Assembly: GCF_030823375.1 (NCBI RefSeq)
Contig: NZ_JAUSXB010000001.1
Span: forward strand, 186,001 to 250,000
Reading direction: 5' to 3'
Length of the DNA stretch: 64,000 nucleotides
From: Pseudarthrobacter siccitolerans
GTDB lineage: Bacteria; Actinomycetota; Actinomycetes; Actinomycetales; Micrococcaceae
In this document: positions 1 to 8,121 of the stretch, one piece after another
Position numbering within the stretch: position 1 is the stretch's first letter
How the letters are laid out: every line of letters begins with the position of its first letter
Program-made: the position numbers and the translations under genes
The notes under the pieces: generated by a model
The model's input: the letters and a program-made list of their open reading frames with translations, nothing else
The model's database searches: none
Told to the model about the DNA's origin: nothing

Positions 1-1
1 C

Positions 2-172
2 GATGCACTCCGCAAACGCGATGACCTCGAACTGCTGGAGGCCGGGCAGGTCCTGGACAGCGTGAGTTTGACCGGGAACCTTGGCGCCGGGCACGAGTCC
101 ACGGCCCAGCTGTGGCCCCACGTCCACGGTACCGACGCCATGTTCCTTGCCCTGATCCGCAAGAAGCCCTGA
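2..172 (+). CDS. rsmB: 16S rRNA (cytosine-C5) methyltransferase RsmB, C-terminal end (partial)
   Basis: Only the last 56 codons are present; the gene begins before the window. The frame ends with a typical Fmu/RsmB tail: a Leu-Glu-rich stretch, then a Gln-Leu-Trp-Pro-His motif and a Gly-Thr-Asp-Ala-Met-Phe motif just before the TGA at 170-172. In RsmB-family proteins this is the last strand of the SAM-dependent methyltransferase fold, which methylates a cytosine of 16S rRNA. Its place directly upstream of rpe, in the same direction, fits the common actinobacterial order fmt-rsmB-rpe. Family assignment from so short a tail is an inference, but the motif and the context agree. Confidence 0.72.
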   Translation, partial: DALRKRDDLELLEAGQVLDSVSLTGNLGAGHESTAQLWPHVHGTDAMFLALIRKKP

Positions 173-273
173 TCCGCCAACGTCACTGATTCTCTTAGAG
201 CCCTGATCCGTAAAAGTTCCTGTGCCGTCAAAAGCACTGACTCCAGCAGTCCTGCCCCGTGAAAGGTGTCCCT

Positions 274-951
274 GTGACGCAATGCTGCATCAACCCGAGC
301 ATCCTCTCTGCCGACTTCGTCAACCTTGAGGCGGAGCTCAAGCGCATCAGCAATGCCGATGCCGTGCATGTGGACGTGATGGATAACCACTTTGTGCCCA
401 ACCTCACCATCGGGCTGCCGGTAGTGCAGCGGATCCAGGCAGTCAGCCCAGTGCCCCTCGATGCGCATCTGATGATTGCCGACGCCGACCGCTGGGCGCC
501 CGGCTTCGCCGATGCCGGCCTGGCCTCCGTCACGTTCCACGCTGAAGCCGCCATCGCCCCCATCAAGCTGGCACGCGAACTGCGGGCAAGGGGTTCGAAG
601 GCAGGCATGGCACTCCGCCCGGGAACACCGGTGGAGCCGTATCTGGACATGCTGTCAGAGCTGGACATGCTGCTGATCATGACGGTGGAACCGGGCTTCG
701 GCGGCCAGTCGTTCCTGGACGTGACCCTGCCCAAGATCCGGCGCGCCAGGAAAGCCATCGACGGTTCGGGCATCAGTGTGGCCATCCAGGTGGACGGCGG
801 CATTACCGAGGACACCATTACCCGCGCGGCAGAGGCGGGTGCAAACGTCTTCGTCGCCGGCTCCGCCGTGTATGGTGCCGAGGACCCCGCTGCCGCCATT
901 GACCGGTTACGCCAGGCGGGAAGCGAAACGTTACGTTCCGCGGCGGAATAG
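274..951 (+). CDS. rpe: Ribulose-phosphate 3-epimerase
   Basis: Interconverts ribulose 5-phosphate and xylulose 5-phosphate in the cytoplasmic pentose phosphate pathway. The protein has 225 residues from the GTG at 274, the usual length. It opens with NPSILSADF, carries the metal site HVDVMD (His32, Asp34) and DAHLMI (His65), the phosphate-loop VEPGFGGQ, and the second catalytic aspartate in QVDGGI. I chose 274 over an in-frame GTG at 259 because a GAAAGG Shine-Dalgarno lies 7 bases before 274, while nothing similar precedes 259. The product feeds ribulose 5-phosphate to RibB encoded downstream, although the FMN riboswitch separates rpe from the rib operon. Confidence 0.95.
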   Translation: MTQCCINPSILSADFVNLEAELKRISNADAVHVDVMDNHFVPNLTIGLPVVQRIQAVSPVPLDAHLMIADADRWAPGFADAGLASVTFHAEAAIAPIKLARELRARGSKAGMALRPGTPVEPYLDMLSELDMLLIMTVEPGFGGQSFLDVTLPKIRRARKAIDGSGISVAIQVDGGITEDTITRAAEAGANVFVAGSAVYGAEDPAAAIDRLRQAGSETLRSAAE

Positions 952-993
952 CGGGGAGCCCTCGCTCGTTATGGCACAATAGCAACACACATA

Positions 994-1139
994 CGTGCTC
1001 CGGGGTCGGTGTAAGTCCGAACCGGCGGTGACAGTCCGCGACCCGCGAGCCGGTGCTTTCCTTCGGGAGGACACCGGCAGACGGTTGAACCGGTGAAATT
1101 CCGGTACCGACAGTTAAAGTCTGGATGAGAGAAGCACGT
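994..1139 (+). promoter_or_regulatory. FMN riboswitch (RFN element)
   Basis: The sequence has the conserved RFN layout. A closing helix pairs GTGCT (995-999) with AGCAC (1133-1137). Inside it lie the GGGGTCGGTG segment, the ACCGGCGGTGACAGTCCGCGACCC core, a variable hairpin rich in CCGG, the GGTGAAATTCCGGTACCGAC segment and the terminal AGTCTGGATGAGAGAAG. It binds FMN and shuts off riboflavin synthesis or transport genes; here ribD begins about 180 bases downstream. The recognisable core segments are all present, so the aptamer should be functional. How it switches is treated in the entries for the hairpins downstream. Confidence 0.96.
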
Positions 1140-1151
1140 ACAGCTGTATCT

Positions 1152-1171
1152 GCGGCGTCCTGCGACGCCGC
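1152..1171 (+). terminator. GC-rich hairpin immediately after the FMN aptamer
   Basis: GCGGCGTC (1152-1159) pairs perfectly with GACGCCGC (1164-1171) around a four-base loop, 12 bases after the aptamer ends. No U-tract follows, which is common for actinobacterial terminators. It may be the terminator half of the riboswitch expression platform; that role is an inference. Confidence 0.5.
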
Positions 1172-1196
1172 GGCCTTCTGCTGTCGTATACCCCCG

Positions 1197-1258
1197 GAGC
1201 CATCGCGGTTCGAGAGGGAAGGAACGACACAAGCATTATGAACCGTTTGCGATGGCTC
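1197..1258 (+). promoter_or_regulatory. Long hairpin enclosing a start codon and SD upstream of ribD
   Basis: GAGCCATCGC (1197-1206) pairs perfectly with GCGATGGCTC (1249-1258). GGTTC (1207-1211) then pairs with GAACC (1240-1244), leaving a small bulge. The apical loop carries a purine-rich GAGAGGGAAGGA segment and ends at the ATG of a 27-codon ORF. This structure could tune access of ribosomes to that leader ORF and, by coupling, to ribD. The pairing is read directly; the regulatory role is inferred. Confidence 0.5.
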
Positions 1259-1321
1259 TTTGAGGCCACTATTCCTGCTGCCGGCGTGCCTGCCGGCCCA
1301 CCCATCGAGGCTGCCGCGTGA
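1238..1321 (+). CDS. Possible 27-codon leader ORF overlapping ribD
   Basis: An ATG at 1238 opens a 27-residue frame, beginning Met-Asn-Arg-Leu-Arg-Trp-Leu-Phe, that stops at the TGA at 1319-1321. This stop overlaps the GTG of ribD (1318) in a GTGA arrangement, the classic sign of translational coupling. A purine-rich GAGGGAAGGA lies 14 or more bases upstream, rather far for a normal Shine-Dalgarno. No family is recognised and no conserved domain is visible. It could be a real leader peptide by which ribosomes are delivered to ribD, or a chance frame. The overlap with ribD, and the lack of any Shine-Dalgarno for ribD itself, favour the first reading. Confidence 0.4.
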   Translation: MNRLRWLFEATIPAAGVPAGPPIEAAA

Positions 1322-2433
1322 CGGCCGGAGTGGTCACAGCGTTTACCGCTGCCGAGACCACCGCCATGGCGACCGCCCTGAAGGCGGCCCTCAACGGCCC
1401 CCGCGGTGCGAACCCTTTGGTGGGTGCCGTCGTCGTCAATCCTGAGGGCCGCGAACTCGTCACGGGCTTCCATCGCGGCGCCGGTACCGCCCACGCCGAG
1501 GTGGATGCCATTGCGCAGGCAGTTGCTGCCGGGATCGATCTTTCCGGCTGCACCATGCTGGTCACCCTTGAACCCTGCAACCACATCGGCCGCACCGGAC
1601 CCTGCGCCCAGGCGATCATTGACGCCGGCATCACGGACGTGATCTATGCGGTGGACGATCCGCATGATCCCGCGGCGGGAGGCGCAACCACCCTTCGCCA
1701 AGCCGGCGTGAGTGTCCGCAGCGGACTCGGTGCCGGCGAAGCGCTGGACCTGAACCGCCAGTGGTTTGAGGCGGTGGCCGCAAAGCGCCCGTTCGTCACC
1801 CTCCACATCGCCCAGACGCTGGACAGTCGCATCGCTGGGGAGGACGGCACCAGCCAGTGGATTTCGAGCCCGGAATCCCTCGCGGACAACCATGCCATCC
1901 GGGGGCGCATTGACGCCATCCTCGTCGGCACCCAGACCGTGCTGGTGGACAACCCGCGCCTCACCGCGAGGGATGCTGAAGGCACCCAGGTTGCCAAGCA
2001 ACCCGTGCGGGCCGTTATGGGGCTGCGCAGCATTCCAGCCGACGCCGCCATCCACGGAAGCGACGGCCTGGTGGTGCATCTGCCCACCCGCGACCCCCGG
2101 GAGGCCCTGTCCAGCTTGTACGGGAGCGGAATCCGCCACCTGATGGTGGAGGGTGGATCACGTATCCTCAGCGCATTCCTCGCCGCCGGGCTGGTTGACG
2201 AACTTATTGTTTATCTGGCGCCCACACTGCTCGGCTCCGGAACTCCCGCCCTCACGGGCCTGGGGATCACCACCCTTGCTGATGCACAGCACTGGGAGTG
2301 GGACCCGTCCGACGGCGGCGCCGTCCGGACCCTTGGCCGTGACCTCAGACTCCACCTCCGACCGCAACGCACTGTTGCCCTAGACCCACAACCGTCCCGC
2401 GCCACCGCGGAAGAAGCCCAGGGAGGCTACTGA
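1318..2433 (+). CDS. ribD: Bifunctional riboflavin deaminase/reductase RibD
   Basis: Catalyses the deamination and side-chain reduction of the pyrimidine intermediate that follows GTP cyclohydrolase II in riboflavin synthesis. The 371-residue protein has the N-terminal deaminase with zinc ligands His59 (HAEVDA, catalytic Glu61), Cys87 (EPCNHIGRTGPC) and Cys96. A C-terminal NADPH reductase (RibD_C) begins near residue 155, with MVEGGSRILSAFL and a late DELIVYLAP segment. The GTG at 1318 overlaps the stop of the leader ORF. The TGA at 2431-2433 shares its last base with the ATG of ribE, so the operon is translationally coupled. The FMN riboswitch upstream is the expected control. Confidence 0.96.
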   Translation: MTAGVVTAFTAAETTAMATALKAALNGPRGANPLVGAVVVNPEGRELVTGFHRGAGTAHAEVDAIAQAVAAGIDLSGCTMLVTLEPCNHIGRTGPCAQAIIDAGITDVIYAVDDPHDPAAGGATTLRQAGVSVRSGLGAGEALDLNRQWFEAVAAKRPFVTLHIAQTLDSRIAGEDGTSQWISSPESLADNHAIRGRIDAILVGTQTVLVDNPRLTARDAEGTQVAKQPVRAVMGLRSIPADAAIHGSDGLVVHLPTRDPREALSSLYGSGIRHLMVEGGSRILSAFLAAGLVDELIVYLAPTLLGSGTPALTGLGITTLADAQHWEWDPSDGGAVRTLGRDLRLHLRPQRTVALDPQPSRATAEEAQGGY

Positions 2434-3074
2434 TGTTTACCGGAATTATTGCCGAGCAGGGGCAGGTCCTGTCCGTGGAAAAGGACGGCGACGCCAGCGC
2501 CACGCTGCGGCTGCAAGCACCGGCCACCACCGAGGGGCTCGCCCTGGGCGGCTCCATCGCCGTCAACGGCGTTTGCCTGACTGCCACCGAAATCGACGGC
2601 AAGGAATTCAGCATGGACGTGATGGGGGAGACCCTGGTGCGCAGCACCATCGGCGAGCTCGCAGCGGGCGACTCGGTCAACCTCGAACGCTGCGTTCCCG
2701 CAGGTGGACGGCTGGACGGGCACGTAGTGCAGGGCCACGTGGACGGTGTTGGCGCGCTGCTGGAGCGCGAGCCCCTGGGCAACTGGGAACGGCTCCGTTT
2801 CGGCGTACCCGCGAACCTGGCCCGCTACATTGCCGAAAAGGGTTCCATTGCCATCGACGGCGTATCACTCACCGTGACGGCCGTCAGCCCCGCCGCAGAG
2901 CAGGAGCCGTGGTTTGAGGTGGGGCTGATCCCCACGACCTTGGCCGAAACCGGCCTCGGTACCAAAGTCACCGGCAGCCGCGTGAACCTTGAAGTTGACG
3001 TCCTGGCCAAATACACCGAACGCCTGCTGGCGTTCAACACGGCAGCGCCCGCCGCTGAAGGAGAAACACGATGA
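2433..3074 (+). CDS. ribE: Riboflavin synthase alpha subunit
   Basis: Dismutates two 6,7-dimethyl-8-ribityllumazine molecules to riboflavin. The 213-residue protein has the internal duplication typical of the family: the first barrel starts MFTGIIAEQG and the second starts near residue 98 around GHVVQGHVDGVG. Both barrels carry the family signature SIAVNGVCLT / SIAIDGVSLT. Length is normal. The gene overlaps ribD (TGATG) and its own stop overlaps the ATG of ribB (ATGA at 3071). The symbol ribE follows E. coli usage for the alpha subunit; Bacillus nomenclature differs. Confidence 0.96.
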   Translation: MFTGIIAEQGQVLSVEKDGDASATLRLQAPATTEGLALGGSIAVNGVCLTATEIDGKEFSMDVMGETLVRSTIGELAAGDSVNLERCVPAGGRLDGHVVQGHVDGVGALLEREPLGNWERLRFGVPANLARYIAEKGSIAIDGVSLTVTAVSPAAEQEPWFEVGLIPTTLAETGLGTKVTGSRVNLEVDVLAKYTERLLAFNTAAPAAEGETR

Positions 3075-3811
3075 ACGCCGCCGTCCGAGTCGAACCCAAG
3101 GTGGCCGCCCCTGCCGGCCCCCATCCCCAGGAAGGCGCTCCCGTGCGGCTGAACACCATCGAGGAAGCGGTGCAGGCCATGGCCGCCGGCAAGCCCGTGC
3201 TGGCGGTAGACAACGAGGACCGGGAAAACGAGGGCGACATCATTTTCGCCGCCCAGTTCGCCACCCCGGCGTTGATGGGATGGACCATCCGCTACAGTTC
3301 CGGCGTCATTTGCGTTCCGCTCTCCGGCGAACGGGCCGATGCCCTGGCGCTGCCCCCGATGGTGGAAGTCAACCAGGACGCGAAGGGCACCGCGTACACC
3401 GTTTCCTGCGACGCTGCCACGGGCGTCAGTACCGGAATTTCCGCCACGGACCGGGCCCTGACGGCCAGCGTACTAGCGGATCCGAAGTCCGTCCCGTCGT
3501 CCATAACGCGCCCCGGGCATATTTTCCCGCTGCGCGCGGTTGACGGTGGTGTGCGGGAACGTCCCGGCCACACTGAAGCCGCCGTAGACTTGTGCCGCCT
3601 GGCCGGCCTGGAAGCTGTGGCTGTCATCGCCGAAGTTGTTTACGACGACGGCGAAATGATGCGGCTGGACGGGCTCCGTGCCTTCGCTGCTGAACACGGA
3701 TGCCCACTGATCTCCATTCAGGACCTGGTGGCCTACCTCGAAGCAGCGGGCACATCGGCTGACGGTAATACCCGGGCAGGACGCGCGGGCGAAGAAGAGG
3801 AGATACGATGA
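3071..3811 (+). CDS. ribB: 3,4-dihydroxy-2-butanone-4-phosphate synthase
   Basis: Converts ribulose 5-phosphate to the four-carbon unit used by lumazine synthase. The 246-residue protein shows the acidic metal-binding loop DNEDRENEGD near residue 42, the substrate-binding TGVSTGISATDR and the RPGHIFPL segment with its catalytic histidine. The first 30 residues are a poorly conserved Pro/Ala-rich extension, and the last 20 form an acidic, low-complexity tail. In many bacteria this domain is fused to GTP cyclohydrolase II as RibBA. Here the two are separate frames joined by an ATGA overlap at 3808, so ribosomes probably pass directly from one to the other. Confidence 0.95.
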   Translation: MNAAVRVEPKVAAPAGPHPQEGAPVRLNTIEEAVQAMAAGKPVLAVDNEDRENEGDIIFAAQFATPALMGWTIRYSSGVICVPLSGERADALALPPMVEVNQDAKGTAYTVSCDAATGVSTGISATDRALTASVLADPKSVPSSITRPGHIFPLRAVDGGVRERPGHTEAAVDLCRLAGLEAVAVIAEVVYDDGEMMRLDGLRAFAAEHGCPLISIQDLVAYLEAAGTSADGNTRAGRAGEEEEIR

Positions 3812-4614
3812 CGGCTTCCGGAGCTTCGGGGAACGGCCACCACCTGTCCGATTCAGGCAATGGCCACCACCTGTCCGAATCGGGCAATGGCCACCACCTG
3901 TCCGAATCGGGCAACGGCCACCACCGGCCCGAATCGGGGAACGGCCGCGTACCCCATCCCGTCAGCGGCGGACCCATCGTGCAGCTGCCCACGGCTTTCG
4001 GTGACTTCGTCGCCCAGGCGTGGATTGACCTGGTCACCGGCCATGAGCACCTCGCGGTCAGCTCCCCGAACCCGCCCAAGGACGGAAAGGCACCCCTGGT
4101 CCGGCTCCACTCCGAGTGCCTCACCGGGGATGTCTTCGGTTCATACCGCTGCGACTGTGGCGAGCAGCTGGCCTATGCGCTGGAAATGATCCACGAGCAC
4201 GGCGGCACCTTGCTGTACCTGCGCGGGCAGGAGGGCAGGGGCATCGGCCTCGCGAACAAGATCAAGGCCTACGCGCTGCAGGAAGCGGGCTTCGACACGG
4301 TCGAGGCCAACGAACAGCTCGGCCTCCCTGTCGACGCCCGGTGCTACAAGGCAGCCGCCCAGGTGCTGGCTGAAATGGGTCTGCACGAGGTGCGGCTCCT
4401 GAGCAACAACCCGGACAAGCAGAACAGGCTGGCGAAGGCCGGCGTCAAGGTGGTGGAAATGGTCCCCACCGAGGTGCCCTCACGCGACCAGAACATCCGG
4501 TACCTGCAGACCAAAAAAGACCGCATGGAGCACCGCCTGGTGCTTGACTCCCACTTGGGCGGTGCAGTCCCTGTCACCACGCCGGGCCCTGCCTTTGACC
4601 ACGAACAAGACTGA
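3808..4614 (+). CDS. ribA: GTP cyclohydrolase II with tandem-repeat N-terminus
   Basis: Opens the imidazole ring of GTP, the first step of the purine-derived branch of riboflavin synthesis. The 268-residue protein has the zinc ligands Cys104, Cys115 and Cys117 (GSYRCDCGEQ), followed by GQEGRGIGL with the catalytic arginine and a late LLSNNPDK motif. Residues 7-46 are unusual: four copies of a nine-residue unit (SGNGHHLSE and variants) plus a partial fifth, encoded by 27-bp DNA repeats. The conserved domain only starts near residue 55, so the repeats form a flexible His/Gly/Ser tail before it. It may be a degenerate linker of an ancestral RibBA fusion. The ATG overlaps the stop of ribB. Confidence 0.94.
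   Translation: MTASGASGNGHHLSDSGNGHHLSESGNGHHLSESGNGHHRPESGNGRVPHPVSGGPIVQLPTAFGDFVAQAWIDLVTGHEHLAVSSPNPPKDGKAPLVRLHSECLTGDVFGSYRCDCGEQLAYALEMIHEHGGTLLYLRGQEGRGIGLANKIKAYALQEAGFDTVEANEQLGLPVDARCYKAAAQVLAEMGLHEVRLLSNNPDKQNRLAKAGVKVVEMVPTEVPSRDQNIRYLQTKKDRMEHRLVLDSHLGGAVPVTTPGPAFDHEQD
3826..3945 (+). repeat. 27-bp tandem repeat inside ribA
   Basis: About 4.4 copies of a 27-bp unit, each encoding Ser-Gly-Asn-Gly-His-His-Leu-Ser-Glu with small changes (the first unit ends in Asp, the fourth in Arg-Pro-Glu). Units two and three are almost identical at DNA level. The period is a multiple of three, so changes in copy number keep the frame and could vary between strains. Confidence 0.9.
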
Positions 4615-4666
4615 CGAACCAACAAGACCGACGAACGAACAAAGCTGAACGGAACAGTACTGACCT

Positions 4667-5155
4667 ATGAGCGGACACGGCGCCCCCGAGATTGACCTCA
4701 CCACCCTCAACCCGGCCGAAACGTCCCAGCTGAAGCTGGCGATCATCGCAGCCAGCTGGCACACCCAGATCATGGACGGCCTCCTGGACGGTGCCCTGCG
4801 CGCCGCCAAGGACGCCGGCATCGCCGAGCCCACCGTCCTGCGGGTGCCGGGCAGCTTTGAGCTGCCGGTGGCAGCCGCGCGCCTCGCACCGCACTTCGAC
4901 GCCGTGGTGGCCCTCGGCGTCGTAATCCGAGGCGGCACGCCGCACTTTGAGTACGTCTGCCAGGCCGCGACGTCGGGACTCACCGACGTCAGCGTCCGCA
5001 CCGGCGTTCCGGTGGGCTTTGGCGTCCTGACCTGCGACACCGAGCAGCAGGGCCTGGACCGTGCCGGACTCCCCGGCTCGAAGGAAGACAAGGGCCACGA
5101 GGCCGTGACCGCAGCGCTGGCCACCGCCGTGCTGCTGAAGCAGTACACCAGCTAG
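4667..5155 (+). CDS. ribH: 6,7-dimethyl-8-ribityllumazine synthase
   Basis: Condenses the RibD product with the RibB product to form lumazine, the substrate of RibE. The 162-residue protein has the family markers: an early Ala-Ser-Trp-His substrate pocket, [23 protein letters not shown] with the catalytic histidine, and a [16 protein letters not shown] segment near residue 115. Members assemble into 60-mer or pentameric shells. The gene follows ribA after 52 bases and completes the pathway in this operon (ribD, E, B, A, H). A hairpin 16 bases past the stop probably ends the transcript. Confidence 0.95.
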   Translation: MSGHGAPEIDLTTLNPAETSQLKLAIIAASWHTQIMDGLLDGALRAAKDAGIAEPTVLRVPGSFELPVAAARLAPHFDAVVALGVVIRGGTPHFEYVCQAATSGLTDVSVRTGVPVGFGVLTCDTEQQGLDRAGLPGSKEDKGHEAVTAALATAVLLKQYTS

Positions 5156-5170
5156 CAGGTTGAAGGTGGC

Positions 5171-5201
5171 GGGCGCGTGTGTGTTCAGTCACATCGCGCC
5201 C
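5171..5201 (+). terminator. Hairpin after ribH
   Basis: GGGCGCG (5171-5177) pairs with CGCGCCC (5195-5201), with extra partial pairing of the GTGTG and CACA segments inside. No U-tract follows. Its place between ribH and hisE makes it a likely terminator of the rib operon. Confidence 0.5.
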
Positions 5202-5256
5202 GTCATGCAACCGCCCGACAGGCGCCCTGTGGGCCGCAGCAAGTAGGCTGGAGGGC

Positions 5257-5520
5257 GTGAAGAATTTCGAGACGCTGTTCGCTGAGCTTAGCGAGAAGGC
5301 AGCCACCCGCCCGGAAGGCTCCCGCACCGTCGCTGAATTGGAGTCCGGTGTCCACGGCATCGGCAAAAAAGTCGTTGAAGAAGCAGCCGAAGTGTGGATG
5401 GCTGCCGAATATGAATCCGATGATGCGGCGGCCGAGGAAATCTCCCAGCTGCTGTACCACCTGCAGGTTCTGATGCTCGCCAAAGGCCTGACCCTGGAAG
5501 ACGTCTACAAGCATCTGTAG
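5257..5520 (+). CDS. hisE: Phosphoribosyl-ATP pyrophosphatase
   Basis: Hydrolyses phosphoribosyl-ATP to phosphoribosyl-AMP, the second step of histidine synthesis. The 87-residue protein is all-alpha MazG-like, with [14 protein letters not shown] holding the metal-binding glutamates and a second acidic cluster in [14 protein letters not shown] longer in-frame ORF reaches back to 5179, but conservation begins at Val-Lys-Asn-Phe-Glu, so I chose the GTG at 5257. A TAGGCT hexamer ends 7 bases before this GTG and could be the -10 of a leaderless transcript. A GGAGGG also lies there but is too close to act as an ordinary Shine-Dalgarno. hisG follows after 92 bases. Confidence 0.93.
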   Translation: MKNFETLFAELSEKAATRPEGSRTVAELESGVHGIGKKVVEEAAEVWMAAEYESDDAAAEEISQLLYHLQVLMLAKGLTLEDVYKHL

Positions 5521-5521
5521 C

Positions 5522-5552
5522 CACCGGTCCGGCGCGCCTCGTGCCGCCGGTG
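5522..5552 (+). terminator. Hairpin between hisE and hisG
   Basis: CACCGG (5522-5527) pairs with CCGGTG (5547-5552), and GGC (5531-5533) pairs with GCC (5543-5545) inside. It sits 2 bases after the hisE stop. It may attenuate or terminate; there is no U-tract. Confidence 0.35.
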
Positions 5553-5612
5553 CCTGCCGTGGCCTGCATTGCTTGAACAACTAGACATTTCCACATCCAG
5601 AAAGATTTCCCC

Positions 5613-6473
5613 ATGCTGCGAGTAGCCGTCCCCAACAAGGGTTCCCTGTCCGAAGCCGCCTCCGCGATGCTGTCCGAAGCCGGATACCGCCAGCGCCGCG
5701 ATACGCGCGAGCTGGTGATGGTGGACCCCGACAACGACATCGAGTTCTTCTTCCTCCGCCCCCGCGACATCGCCGTCTACGTGGGCCAGGGAACGCTCGA
5801 CGTCGGCATCACCGGACGCGACCTGCTGCTGGATGCCGAGGTGGAGGCGGAGGAGTTGCTTCCCTTGGGATTCGCGGCCTCCACGTTCCGTTTCGCCGGT
5901 CCGGTAGGGGATTTCGCCAAGGTTGAGGAGCTGGAGGGGAAGCGCCTGGCCACCAGCTATGACGGCCTGCTCCGCGGCTACCTTGCCGAGCGCGGCATCA
6001 ACGCCAAGGTGGTCCGCCTGGACGGCGCCGTGGAGTCCTCGGTCCGGCTGGGCGTTGCCGATGCCATCGCCGACGTCGTGGAAACCGGAAACACCCTCAA
6101 GGCCGCCGGGATGGAAATCTTCGGCGATCCGATCCTCAAGTCCGAGGCCGTCCTGATCCGGCGCAGCGGCAATGGCGGTGCTGCGAACGGCACGGCCAAG
6201 GAGATCGAGGTGCTGATCCGCCGCCTGCAGGGTGTGCTGGTGGCGCGCCAGTACGTCCTGATGGATTACGACATCCGCAAGGAACTCGTGGAACAGGCTG
6301 CCTCGCTGACGCCGGGCCTGGAATCACCCACGGTCTCGCCGCTGCGTGACTCGGACTGGGTGGCCGTCCGCTCCATGGTGCCCAAGCGGGAAACCAACCG
6401 GATCATGGATGAGCTCTACGACCTCGGGGCCCGCGCCATCCTGGTCAGCAGCATCCACGCCTGCCGCATCTGA
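5613..6473 (+). CDS. hisG: ATP phosphoribosyltransferase (long form)
   Basis: Couples ATP and PRPP in the first and feedback-controlled step of histidine synthesis. The 286-residue length marks the long HisG form with a C-terminal ACT-like regulatory domain (from about residue 205), so no HisZ partner is needed. Visible features are the N-terminal VPNKGSL, the ITGRDLL segment, the PRPP-binding [15 protein letters not shown] and the late [15 protein letters not shown]. The ATG at 5613 is preceded by GAAAGA. It lies between hisE and hisF in the same direction. Confidence 0.96.
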   Translation: MLRVAVPNKGSLSEAASAMLSEAGYRQRRDTRELVMVDPDNDIEFFFLRPRDIAVYVGQGTLDVGITGRDLLLDAEVEAEELLPLGFAASTFRFAGPVGDFAKVEELEGKRLATSYDGLLRGYLAERGINAKVVRLDGAVESSVRLGVADAIADVVETGNTLKAAGMEIFGDPILKSEAVLIRRSGNGGAANGTAKEIEVLIRRLQGVLVARQYVLMDYDIRKELVEQAASLTPGLESPTVSPLRDSDWVAVRSMVPKRETNRIMDELYDLGARAILVSSIHACRI

Positions 6474-6531
6474 TTCCGCCCAGCGGATCCAGCGCGGCCG
6501 AAATCCACCACAGAATTCCCAGGAGTTTCCC

Positions 6532-7308
6532 ATGGCAGTAGCCGTACGCGTCATTCCCTGCCTTGACGTGGACGCCGGGCGCGTCGTCAAAGGTGTCAAC
6601 TTCGAGGGCCTCCGCGACGCCGGGGACCCCGTGGAGCTTGCCCACCGATACGACAACGCCGGGGCCGACGAACTGACGTTCCTCGACGTCACCGCATCTT
6701 CGGGCAATCGCGAAACCACCTTCGACGTGGTCCGCCGGACTGCCGAGGAAGTGTTCATCCCGCTTACGGTCGGCGGCGGCGTGCGCGGCGTGGCCGAGGT
6801 GGATAAGCTCCTCCGGTTCGGCGCGGACAAGGCCTCCATTAACACCGCGGCAGTGGCCCGGCCCGACGTCATCGACGAGATCACGCGGCACTTCGGTTCC
6901 CAGGTCCTCGTCCTGTCCGTGGACGCCCGCCGCACCCGCCCGGGGTCCCAGCCCACGCCGTCGGGATTCGAAGTGACCACTCACGGCGGGCGCACTGGCA
7001 CGGGGATCGACGCGGTCGCCTGGGCCAAGGAAGCCGCGGACCGCGGAGTGGGGGAGATCCTGCTCAATTCCATCGACGCCGACGGTACCAAGGACGGCTT
7101 CGACCTCGAACTCATCAAGCTGGTCAGGGCCGCCGTCAAGGTGCCCATCATCGCGTCCGGCGGTGCCGGGGAGCCCGCGCACTTCCCGCCCGCCGTCGCG
7201 GCCGGTGCAGACGCCGTGCTGGCGGCATCCATCTTCCACTGGGGCCCCGACGACATGATGTCCCAGGTCAAAAAGGCAATCCGCGAAGCAGGCTTCGAAG
7301 TCCGCTGA
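6532..7308 (+). CDS. hisF: Imidazole glycerol phosphate synthase, cyclase subunit
   Basis: Together with the glutaminase HisH it makes imidazole glycerol phosphate and AICAR. The 258-residue (beta/alpha)8 barrel shows the catalytic aspartates in [15 protein letters not shown] near the N-terminus and in the LSVDARR segment mid-protein, plus the phosphate loops TVGGGVRG and [12 protein letters not shown]. The ORF extends back to 6346, but the ATG at 6532 has an AGGAG Shine-Dalgarno 7 bases upstream and matches the family start. hisH is not in the window, so the remaining his genes must lie elsewhere. A strong hairpin follows the stop. Confidence 0.96.
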   Translation: MAVAVRVIPCLDVDAGRVVKGVNFEGLRDAGDPVELAHRYDNAGADELTFLDVTASSGNRETTFDVVRRTAEEVFIPLTVGGGVRGVAEVDKLLRFGADKASINTAAVARPDVIDEITRHFGSQVLVLSVDARRTRPGSQPTPSGFEVTTHGGRTGTGIDAVAWAKEAADRGVGEILLNSIDADGTKDGFDLELIKLVRAAVKVPIIASGGAGEPAHFPPAVAAGADAVLAASIFHWGPDDMMSQVKKAIREAGFEVR

Positions 7309-7320
7309 TTACAGCTGGGT

Positions 7321-7361
7321 TTCGACAGGCTCAACCACCGCCGGCTGTTGAGCCTGTGGAA
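7321..7361. terminator. Bidirectional hairpin between hisF and a reverse-strand gene
   Basis: ACAGGCTCAAC (7325-7335) pairs perfectly with GTTGAGCCTGT (7347-7357). TTC and GAA extend the stem across a G-G mismatch. It lies between two convergent genes. The unit resembles another hairpin near 55,148-55,176 (shared GGCTCAACCACCG), so it may belong to a dispersed repeat family reused as a terminator. Confidence 0.7.
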
Positions 7362-7364
7362 GCG

Positions 7365-8009
7365 CTAAAGCCCGACTTCAGCTGACTGCAGGAGTGCGAC
7401 GGCGTCCGGCTGGCCTTCGAACGTGACCAGGGCGTGGCGGGTCCGGCCGTGGGCGTGCATGAGCAGCTCGCCGGGCTCGCCGACGATGGCCACCGAAACA
7501 GGGGCGCGCTTGGCCACGTGCCGCGGGCCGGAGGGCCGCACCAGCACGATCCCGAGGTCCACGCCCCGGTACAGGATGGCGGCGCGCTTCACCAGCTCAT
7601 CCCACAATGCTTCCGAATAGGCCTCATCCAGCGCCCTGGGCGCCCAGCGGTCCACTGCGCGGCGGACGTCCTCGGTGTGCACAAAGTATTCGATCAGGTT
7701 GGAGCTTTCGTCCAGGGCCTTGATCTTCATGGGGGAGAGCGCCGGCGGCCCGGCACGGAACGTGTTCACGAGTCCTGTGTACGACTCGGGCGTGGTCAGC
7801 GTTGCTGCCATCCTGGCCGTGGCCTGGTCCGATGCCTTGGCCAGGCGTTTGATGATCAGCCCGAGTCCAACGGCGGCTTTACGCTCACGAAGGTAAAGGT
7901 GTGCGGCAAGGTCCCTGGTGCGCCAGCCCTTGCAGAGTGTGGGCGCGTCAGGACCGGCCGCAAGGAGGGTTTCGGCCAGGACTTCTCGGGACGGATCGAC
8001 GAAATGCAT
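7365..8009 (-). CDS. TIGR03085 family (maleylpyruvate isomerase-like) protein
   Basis: The 214-residue protein looks like the actinobacterial TIGR03085 group, related to the mycothiol-dependent DinB/MDMPI fold. It starts with a Leu-Leu-rich helix and a [16 protein letters not shown] segment, the usual position of metal-binding histidines in this fold, and has a mid-protein [16 protein letters not shown] helix. No reaction is known for this subgroup. I chose the ATG at 8009 because the longer frame to 8375 runs into the divergent hisI. No Shine-Dalgarno is seen; on the coding strand a TAGTTT hexamer lies 8 bases before the ATG, which suits leaderless transcription. Confidence 0.78.
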   Translation of the reverse strand: MHFVDPSREVLAETLLAAGPDAPTLCKGWRTRDLAAHLYLRERKAAVGLGLIIKRLAKASDQATARMAATLTTPESYTGLVNTFRAGPPALSPMKIKALDESSNLIEYFVHTEDVRRAVDRWAPRALDEAYSEALWDELVKRAAILYRGVDLGIVLVRPSGPRHVAKRAPVSVAIVGEPGELLMHAHGRTRHALVTFEGQPDAVALLQSAEVGL

Positions 8010-8108
8010 CACTTGTGAAACTAGCACGACACCTGCGCAGTTGGGCAGCGCAGCTACCGGGGCTGGCGTGCCGTTGTTCACACACGAATCCGGGCATGGC
8101 AAAGGCAC

Positions 8109-8114
8109 TAGACT
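8109..8114 (+). promoter_or_regulatory. Probable -10 element of a leaderless hisI transcript
   Basis: TAGACT ends 7 bases before the hisI ATG at 8122, which lacks a Shine-Dalgarno. This spacing puts the first transcribed base at or next to the start codon. No convincing -35 is seen. Confidence 0.45.
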
Positions 8115-8121
8115 TGACCTG

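Noticed and set aside
228..899. Long reverse-strand frame of 223 codons over rpe
   Set aside because: Lies entirely opposite rpe, is Ser/Arg/Pro-biased and matches no family; a shadow of high-GC coding DNA.
3826..3945. CRISPR-like array
   Set aside because: The units are contiguous without spacers and translate as a peptide repeat inside ribA.
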